From assembly GCA_945859605.1 (NCBI GenBank), contig OX243821.1:318001-382000 (forward strand): a DNA stretch of 64,000 nt, in the 5' to 3' direction. Below are positions 34,217-64,000 of this stretch, in pieces. This stretch comes from Lumbricus rubellus. Taxonomy: Eukaryota; Annelida; Clitellata; Crassiclitellata; Lumbricidae. The translations under genes and the position numbers were made by a program. Every line of letters begins with the position of its first letter. Positions within the stretch are counted from its first letter, which is position 1. Below the pieces are notes generated by a model. The model saw only the letters and a program-made list of their open reading frames with translations. It was not told the DNA's origin and ran no database searches.

Positions 34217-35085
34217 GTTAATAAATAGTTTTATTTGTTTACGATTACTTTACAACAAACAATTTTAATTCTAAACGTACGATCGTAATACTCCCTCTTA
34301 TGTACGATCCAGTGGACTATGATACATGTGTCGAGCGCTGCGATCCAGAAACCCACGGTATCATTGTGAAAGATTTGAAATTATGACCAGGTGGAGCGGT
34401 TTAAAGTGGACGATAATGGAATGTTATCACTTTTATGAAGCATTTTTGTCGATTTTAGATCGCAAATAATTGATTAATCGCTGATTGGATGTGGTATGAG
34501 ATATTCAGATCTATACGCTGGGTGTCGTAAAGCATTTTGGTTGCGTCAGAATTTTAAGTAAATTCTGCACAACAATAAGAGATTTGTCAAAATAAAATCC
34601 TTGGAAACAGATAAATAATATAATTTAAGGTGAACGAAAATGAGACGCTAAATTATATGACACAGGAAAGAGACTAAAAGGTGCATGAAAATCTATTACT
34701 AAATTTTGAATTTCCTATTCTGCCTTGTTTTCCACGCAATCATATTTCCACATAACTTAAAATAGCAACCCCTTTGAAGAATAACTTATTACTGTATGTA
34801 TTAAGTGAAAACGATAGAATCTAACAATCATAGAGATATTATCTAAGTGGCAACCTGTCCAAATGACCTTGCATTAAGGATACAATAACTGCATATGTGA
34901 CATGATGACTTCATAAATGATACTACACTGCGGATATAGTATCTTTGTAGATGAATCTGAACAGATAATTGTGTATAAATTCCAGATAATGTATCGATTA
35001 GGATTTGGATTACGTCCAGTGACGCAATGCTCTCTACGAGCCGACAGCCAATCGGAGGTAAGCTGTGGAACTTGTAAACAACGAA

Positions 35086-35325
35086 CATAGGCGTACGAGG
35101 CGGGGGTCCAGAGGGGCAAATGCCCCCCCCCCCCCCAAATTTCGGGCAAGTCTGTTTTTCGGGCAAGTAGACCCGGGAAAATATGAAAAATTGTATTTTT
35201 CACGACATATTTCAACTTTTTTGTCCGGAAAAAATAATATTTTCCACCACGAGATTTATTTTTCGGGCAGAAGTAAAATCTTTGACCCCCCCCCCCCCAC
35301 TGTTGAAATCTCCCGTACGCCTATG
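35086..35325. mobile_element. hAT-type MITE 5 (240 bp), AGGCGTA family
   Basis: Ends CATAGGCGTACGAGG and CATAGGCGTACGGGA (reverse complement). Flanks ACAACGAA and ACATCGAT agree at 6 of 8. Poly-C runs lie inside both ends. Related copies are at 43941 and 59254. Confidence 0.75.
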
Positions 35326-35394
35326 ACATCGATCATACTCTAAAATTGATTTATTTTCCCTATCCTTCAAGAAATATCCACATTTCACTTTTTC

Positions 35395-35895
35395 CACTTC
35401 AGTCCGGAATTTGGGAGTCATCCTAGACCATGAAGTCACATAAATTTGTGCAGCACATTAACCTTCTAAGTCGCAGCTGTTACTACCAGCTTCGGCAGCT
35501 CAAAATCATTTCCCGCTCTTTGACTCCTAGCGCAGCCTCAACGCTGGTTCATGATTTTGTAGTTTCACGCTTGGACTACTGCAGCGCCATATACGGTGGA
35601 CTTCAGTCAGGCAGCGCTGTGCTTTCTTTGTGGCTGGGCTCTGCGACCCGGAATGAGCTCCCTGTTATCTTTCGTCAAATACCTATTGGCATTTCTACTT
35701 CATTTCTTTCTCTTCTTAACACTGTCTTATTTGACCGGGGTAAATAAAAGAAATCCTAACTGCCCAGAGTTATCGCTATTGTAGAACTTTTGGGGGACTA
35801 ACATATAATCCTATGCAGTCTGCATTGAACACTGCTGCCCGCCTCATATACCGCATTCCCAAGTTTGGCCCCCATACAACATTTCTGGTCTCATT
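35395..35895 (+). mobile_element. LINE reverse transcriptase fragment (CR1/L2-like)
   Basis: Translation gives VRNLGVILDHE, then LTPSAASTLVHDFVVSRLDY, then (after a ~145-bp foreign insert) SALNTAARLIYRIPKFGPH. This is the thumb region typical of CR1/L2 ORF2. The insert at about 35612-35757 resembles the C-terminal part of another LINE. It is dead and lies just upstream of the first placed CHD1 exon. Confidence 0.8.
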
Positions 35896-35910
35896 TTTCT
35901 GTTGTTGCAG

Positions 35911-59162
<23,252 letters not shown>

Positions 59163-59253
59163 CATCCGATGAATGATGTTAGAAATGATGTTAGAAATGC
59201 GGGTCATCGTCATTTTTATCACTAAACACGAGTGTGATTCCAAGTATAAACAT

Positions 59254-59585
59254 CAGAGGCGTAGGAGACATTCCAGCAGTGCGGCGCACAAATGACACTT
59301 TTGCCCGAAAAACCTTTTTTCGTCCGGCCGAAATCTTAAAAAAAATTCCCGTTACGTTTGCCCGAAAATTTTGACGACCTTTTTTTAGTCATCCGCCTGA
59401 AATATTCTGAAATTTCACGTTAATTTTTCCCCGAAAATTCTGACGCTTTTTATTTATGCATCCGGTACTTTCGGCAGAAAATTTGTTAACTGTTTTATTT
59501 TCCTGGGTCTGCTTGCCCGAAAATCAGACTTGCCCAAAATTCGGGGGGCATTTGCCCCTCTGGACCCCTGTCTCCTACGCCTATG
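59254..59585. mobile_element. hAT-type MITE 9 (332 bp), AGGCGTAG family
   Basis: Ends CAGAGGCGTAGGAGACA and CATAGGCGTAGGAGACA (reverse complement). Flanks ATAAACAT and ATGAACAT agree at 7 of 8. About 90 bp after the CHD1 stop, so probably in the 3' UTR. Confidence 0.88.
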
Positions 59586-59861
59586 ATGAACATTATATAT
59601 AAGATATCAGGGACATTCACATCCATCCATCCACCCATTCACTTTCACAATTCACCGTCTGTCGTAGAAAGCATTTGAAACACGATGCAAAGTCCAATTC
59701 GAGTGATTGTGGACAGTTAAGACTTGTTAGAAAAATTAATTACATGTGTTACGCGTCGAAAACAACTGTTGTTATTGTTACGTATTATCAGTATTGTCGG
59801 TTTTTTTGGTGGTTTTCATTTAACGTACTTTTAGTTTACTTTTAAGTTGAAGTGTTTATAG

Positions 59862-60200
59862 CAGTGGTTCCCAACCCGTGGCTCGTGGGCCAAAAGTGGC
59901 ACGCCAGGTCTAAAAAAAATGGCCCTCGTCTCTCAAAATTTTTAAAAAAATATATGACAAAATTTACAATTTGGACAGGATAGAACACATAATTATCTTC
60001 TATTACAAATTATTTTATTTTGACGTCTATAAATGACATAAAAGTTCTATTTTGATTCAATTATAACAATTTTATATGCTTTTACTTAATTAAAGTTTAG
60101 CATTGTGGCCCCCTAATGTCCTTCAACTAGGAAGAAGTTTCCCTCGTGTCCTCCAACTTAGAAAAGTGGCCCTAAAGTCAAAAAAGGTTGGGAACCACTG
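59862..60200. mobile_element. hAT-type MITE 8b (339 bp), GGTTCCCAACC family
   Basis: Ends CAGTGGTTCCCAACCCG and CAGTGGTTCCCAACCTT (reverse complement). Interior matches the copy at 47157. The flanks no longer show a clear duplication. Confidence 0.85.
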
Positions 60201-60456
60201 CCCTATGGTTTTCGTGGAGTAAGTGCTTACCACTGATGACAGATTTTGACTCGTTCATATATTGCGTACGCTAAAAAAATTGAATTTTACTCTCCCTTGC
60301 AACTCGTACATTTTGTGGAATCCCCCCCCCCATTAGCTTCTCTACCCACCCCCTTAGAAGTCCTCTATAAAACATTTATTTTACCATAGGCTGCTATTTA
60401 TTTCTGTTAAACATCATATCTGCTAGTTAAAAGTTGTTAACTGTTATGGTTTACAG

Positions 60457-60853
60457 CAGTGGTTCTCAAACTTCTGCAGGCGCAGACCGGTAATAATTTA
60501 TTTGGGAAGCTTGTGGACCGCTAACTTTAATGGCAAGCACAAACAAGAACGAATAGTTTAAAAACCTGATTAGCCTATAGGGTTATTTATAATTAGTGAT
60601 TTTTTAATTAATAAAATTTGTTTATACAGCCATTTGGCAAGTTAAAAATTTTAATAAGGCATTGGTAATGTATTTTTTATGTTTGAGACGGAATTTGAAT
60701 AAATTTTCAACAACATTTTGAATAATTTTACAATTTTAAATATATAAATTAATAATTATAATTTATTTTTCACTCTCAGACTTCTTCACGGACATGCGGT
60801 CAGGACTCCGCGGACCGGTGCCGGTCCGCGGACCACCACTTTGAGAACCACTG
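60457..60853. mobile_element. hAT-type MITE 10 (397 bp)
   Basis: Ends CAGTGGTTCTCAAACTT and CAGTGGTTCTCAAAGTG (reverse complement) with a perfect 8-bp duplication GTTTACAG (60449-60456, 60854-60861). The inner ends carry 'gcagaccgg' and 'ccggtccgcgg'. Confidence 0.93.
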
Positions 60854-61554
60854 GTTTACAGTTCAGATCTGAACAGAATTTAATTCTAATCAAATGTCAT
60901 CGAGCGACTGTACGATAATAATCATAATAATACATAGAACTTATAAGTAGACTGGAAGTCATAATTAGAATTTCATTTTGCCTAAGTACATTTTGTCTAA
61001 ACCCTCCCTCCCCGCTGTGCGCACCCATTCGCAAATCCCCTGAATCAAGTGACCCTCCCCTTCCTGTATACGTAAGATATGGGCAACCTTGTCAGCATCT
61101 TTCTTTATTTTTGACTTTTAATTTTTTAAAAATATTTTTATTAATTTTTTCAGCACTTTTAAAAAATTGCCACTGCTAGCTCACTTCTAATTGTTCCATT
61201 GCCAACCATAATTATTGCCCTTACTAACTTTATTTCCACGCAAATTGCCACGAATAACTTAATTCCCAAACCAGTTACCAACTTGCCATTGCTAACTAAT
61301 TTTGCTTCTAAATTGCCATGACTCTTCTCGCCTCAATTGCCATTCTGGTCGCCATTTTGTCTTATTCCGGGCGCCTCAGTTTGACGTAAAGTAGCTTTAT
61401 TAATTATTATACAAACTGTGATATTGTATGGTAATAGGAGGAGTAAGTTGGGAATATTTTCTGACTTTGTTTAAGATGTTTTGTCCGACTGTGCCATTAA
61501 ATTAAAAAACGACTTTGAAATCAATTCAGTTATTCTCAATTCATTCATTTATTA

Positions 61555-61805
61555 TGGAGATTTATTTAGCGCCTCTTCTAGATTTCTACTCGGGAGTGCT
61601 CCCGGCCCATCACCTTGTTGCCTTGTGCTTTCAGCTCTCTGAGCCCTAGCGACCGACATGATCCATTTTCTTCATTCCTTTCTTTCTGATGTCGCTTCCC
61701 CTAGTTCTTCCAAGTTCATTCCTGTTGTTTCGTGAATCTCAACCATCCACCTTTTCCTTGGTCGCCCTTGTTTTCTTCTTCCCTCTCCGTATGCCAAAAT
61801 CATAT
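61555..61805 (-). mobile_element. LINE ORF2 C-terminus and tail
   Basis: Minus-strand translation gives GRPRKRWMVEIHETTGMNLE and LGEATSERKE, the typical LINE 'GRPRKRW' end, then the tail 'gggagcac...gcgctaaataaatc'. The region 60862-61550 otherwise holds AT-rich sequence with 'attgccat' repeats and no gene. Confidence 0.7.
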
Positions 61806-61939
61806 CTTTTTCCAGTCAAATAAGGTCAGTCCCGGCCCATACTCGGCTGAAAAGGCTGTGTTAAAGCTTGTCTTAGAAAAACCTAGGCATAAGGTGTACG
61901 CACATATCTTGGGGCCAATAACTGATAGTGATGATGATG

Positions 61940-62095
61940 ATGGTGGTGGTGGTGGTGGTGGTGGTGGTGGTGGTGGTGGTGGTGGTGGTGGTGGTGGTGG
62001 TGGTGGTGGTGGTGGTGGTGGTGGTGGTGGTGGTGGTGGTGGTGGTGGTGGTGGTGGTGGTGGTGGTGGTGGTGATGATGATGATGATGATGGAC
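61940..62095. repeat. (GGT)n then (GAT)n microsatellite
   Basis: About 45 GGT units followed by GATGATGAT. It lies at the ATC-tail side of the family C SINE at 62105, so it probably grew from that tail. Confidence 0.95.
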
Positions 62096-62104
62096 GACGA
62101 TGAT

Positions 62105-62442
62105 GATGAGTTCTCTGCCCAAAGGCAGGTTCATTGGTTCTCTGGTAGTACATCCTCGTCTTTCTCTCGTCTGAAAACTTGCATTTTTTCTCGGGGTTGA
62201 ACGCACTGGGAGCGCTTCTGAAAGGCTCTTGCTGCGAGAGGCGCTTTATAAATGGTCATATACAATACAATTTACGCCTCTGGGGATGAAATGAATGAGA
62301 TGGTTTCTCGTTGTTTTCCTCACAAACAATAATGGATGAGCAACTTGTCCAAAGTCGATATACGTAGTGGCTTGATGTAGATTCGAACCTGCGACCCTTT
62401 GGTCACAAGGTGCAGAACTTACCGCTGCACCACCGCGTCCCA
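62105..62442 (-). mobile_element. tRNA-SINE family C interrupted by a LINE-tail fragment
   Basis: Family C pieces at 62108-62135 and 62275-62442 (tRNA end 'gcaccaccgcgtccc') are separated by a plus-strand LINE 3' end at about 62140-62270 ('gggagcgcttctg', 'gcgctttataaat'). Confidence 0.75.
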
Positions 62443-62714
62443 CTTGCAGAGAATAGTGAATAGTAATTTGAGTTGATTGGTTCAAAAACGAAGGATCAAG
62501 TTAGTGTGTGGGCGAGTGAACCCCTGCAGTGAAAAACGGGAATTAGAAATGAGTAAAAAAAACGTCGGGAGGGAGTAAAAGGCCGGTGTGGCAAGAGATC
62601 TTGTCCGGCATGAAAGTGTCTTTAAAAGTCTTGTCGTACACAATTTCATGCCGGGCAAGATTTCATACCACACTGGCCGCGGAAAGGGAGGGGTAGGGAC
62701 TGAACCCGTTTGTT

Positions 62715-62862
62715 TAGGATGACGACGAGGAGGAGGAGGAGGAAGAAGAGAAGGAGGAGGACGACGGCGACAAGGAGAAGGAGGAAGAAGAAGAGGAGGA
62801 CGAGGAGGCGGAGGAGGTGGAGGAGTTGCCTGTTGTACATACCGCAGTCGTTAAAGACTAAG
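62715..62862 (+). other. Candidate acidic terminal exon
   Basis: After 'gtttgtttag' an open frame encodes an Asp/Glu/Lys-rich stretch ending EELPVVHTAVVKD and TAA. The non-repetitive, in-frame end looks coding. No partner exon was found, and GAG/GAC repeats produce such frames by chance. Confidence 0.25.
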
Positions 62863-63239
62863 CACCTAAGTAAGTTCGTATGTATTCCCCGCATGACGCA
62901 GTGTTTTTATTTCTATCGACTAATCTAGCGCTATATAAAAAGCACGTATTCGTATGTGGCTCGATCGTGGTCTTGCGGACAGTTACACGCCGCCGAAGAT
63001 AACCAACCGTCTTTTAACGCAACGGCTAATTATCCAACTCACGTAGGCATAGATCTACGCCGCGTACCACATGCACTCCCCAGTGTCCCACGTTGTTTGT
63101 GCTTATGTGAGTCCAAGGGCCCACATTTGAGAAATTTCGAAGTCTGGCGCGGCGCAAAACATTCATGATGATAATTATGTTCAGTCAAAGTGATAAACGA
63201 TTAGGAATTATTATAATTAAAATTGGAATCAGAAAAACG

Positions 63240-63420
63240 ATTCGACATACATGATGGATGGACGCACGGGCGGACGGACGCACAAACGGACCGACGCATG
63301 AACGGAAAGATGGATTGACGGAGGTACGGATGGATAGACGGACGGACGGGTGGATGGATGGATAGACGGATGGATGGATAGACGGATGGATGGACGGACA
63401 GATAGATGGACGGAGGTGTA
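63240..63420. repeat. (GGAC/GGAT)n imperfect tetranucleotide repeat
   Basis: 'gatggacggacggac' style repeats in variable order. Confidence 0.88.
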
Positions 63421-63679
63421 TTGTGTAGTAAGCTACAGAACATCATTCAAAACACTCTTCAACATCGGTGAATATATAAATAACTCCACCGAATTATCAG
63501 ACGTCAGATCAAAGTCGATTATGAACGAAATTGTTGAAAATAAAAATAAACAAATTAACAGCGCTCTATAAAAACACATGGCCATCTAGCGGTGGGCACG
63601 CGACGCCACCATTCCCGCTCTTCGTTACACATTATATTCCGTTACATCAATTACATTACTATTACATTCCCAATTCTCA

Positions 63680-64000
63680 GACGTTACCCGGCAAACCGCC
63701 TCTGTTTACGCCGGTAAGCCGTCTGCTGCTGTCGTAAAGCCTGTCTTGAATTTCCGTGCGATAAAAAATGAGGCGTTGTCGTGCCGTCGCCGTCGTCAGC
63801 GGCCGGAGGGCGCCACCGTCGTTCGTTGCCGCGTTCCCGGTGGTGACTCCGGCTCTGATAAATATTCCTTGATTGCATACCGTTGGTCTGACGGTCGTCG
63901 ACGTCGGAGCAGAGATTACAGGAGGGAGGCGGTGACGTCGACGACGACGGATGCTTCGTAGGGGGAATGTTGTAGCGGCGGCGGCGGACGCTTTTGGAGG
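63680..64000. other. CpG-rich window edge, possible exon of a neighbour
   Basis: GC and CpG content rises sharply. The minus strand is open from the edge to a stop at 63684-63686. The plus strand has a small AG...GT unit (63681-63713, CCG|GTAAGC). Neither resembles a family I know. It may be the end or promoter of a gene outside the window. Confidence 0.25.

Overview
The window is nuclear DNA from an intron-rich invertebrate animal. The grounds are GT-AG introns with precise reading-frame phase, a ciliary dynein-2 subunit gene, a CHD1 chromatin remodeller, THAP-domain genes, L2/CR1-like LINE remnants with GAAT-type tails, several tRNA-derived SINE families and many small hAT-type elements. 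I cannot fix the phylum. Introns and intergenic DNA are AT-rich and full of micro- and minisatellites; coding exons are GC-richer. All gene models come from reading splice junctions by eye; those with every junction in frame are the most secure.

Layout, left to right. 1-7.5 kb: two THAP zinc-finger genes on the minus strand. THAP-A has exons at 3874-3698, 3007-2828 and from 1758 down. THAP-B is a complete 164-aa model ending at 4374, with two tandem alternative first exons at 7424-7312 and 6862-6750. 9.07-10.43 kb: an intronless gamma-butyrobetaine dioxygenase (BBOX) gene on the plus strand with a mitochondrial-type leader. 12.3-22.4 kb: a 12-exon WD-repeat gene on the plus strand, orthologous to WDR34/DYNC2I2, with RFX X-box-like sites. 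23.7-28.7 kb: ANKRD49 on the minus strand, four exons, tail-to-tail with DYNC2I2. 29.7-33.1 kb: mitochondrial ribosomal protein mS38 (AURKAIP1) on the plus strand, head-to-head with ANKRD49; a 661-bp MITE sits in the shared promoter interval. 34.1-59.2 kb: CHD1 on the plus strand, 30 coding exons placed, only the start exon unresolved. 59.2-64 kb: mostly repeats, with two weak exon candidates.

The mobile-element load is heavy. I find twelve short hAT-type elements, most with recognisable 8-bp target duplications, and one Mutator-type MITE with a 9-bp duplication. About 18 copies of one tRNA-SINE share their 3' end with the local L2-like LINE, and at least three other SINE families are present. 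Several satellites begin at, or contain copies of, splice junctions. The clearest are CHD1 introns at 42.9, 44.6, 45.3 and 57.4 kb, the DYNC2I2 intron at 16.1 kb, and the duplicated mS38 terminus at 32.9 kb.

The most interesting observations are the two interchangeable THAP first exons, the satellites built from splice sites, the MITE inside a bidirectional promoter, and the duplicated mS38 stop codon with its polyadenylation signal.
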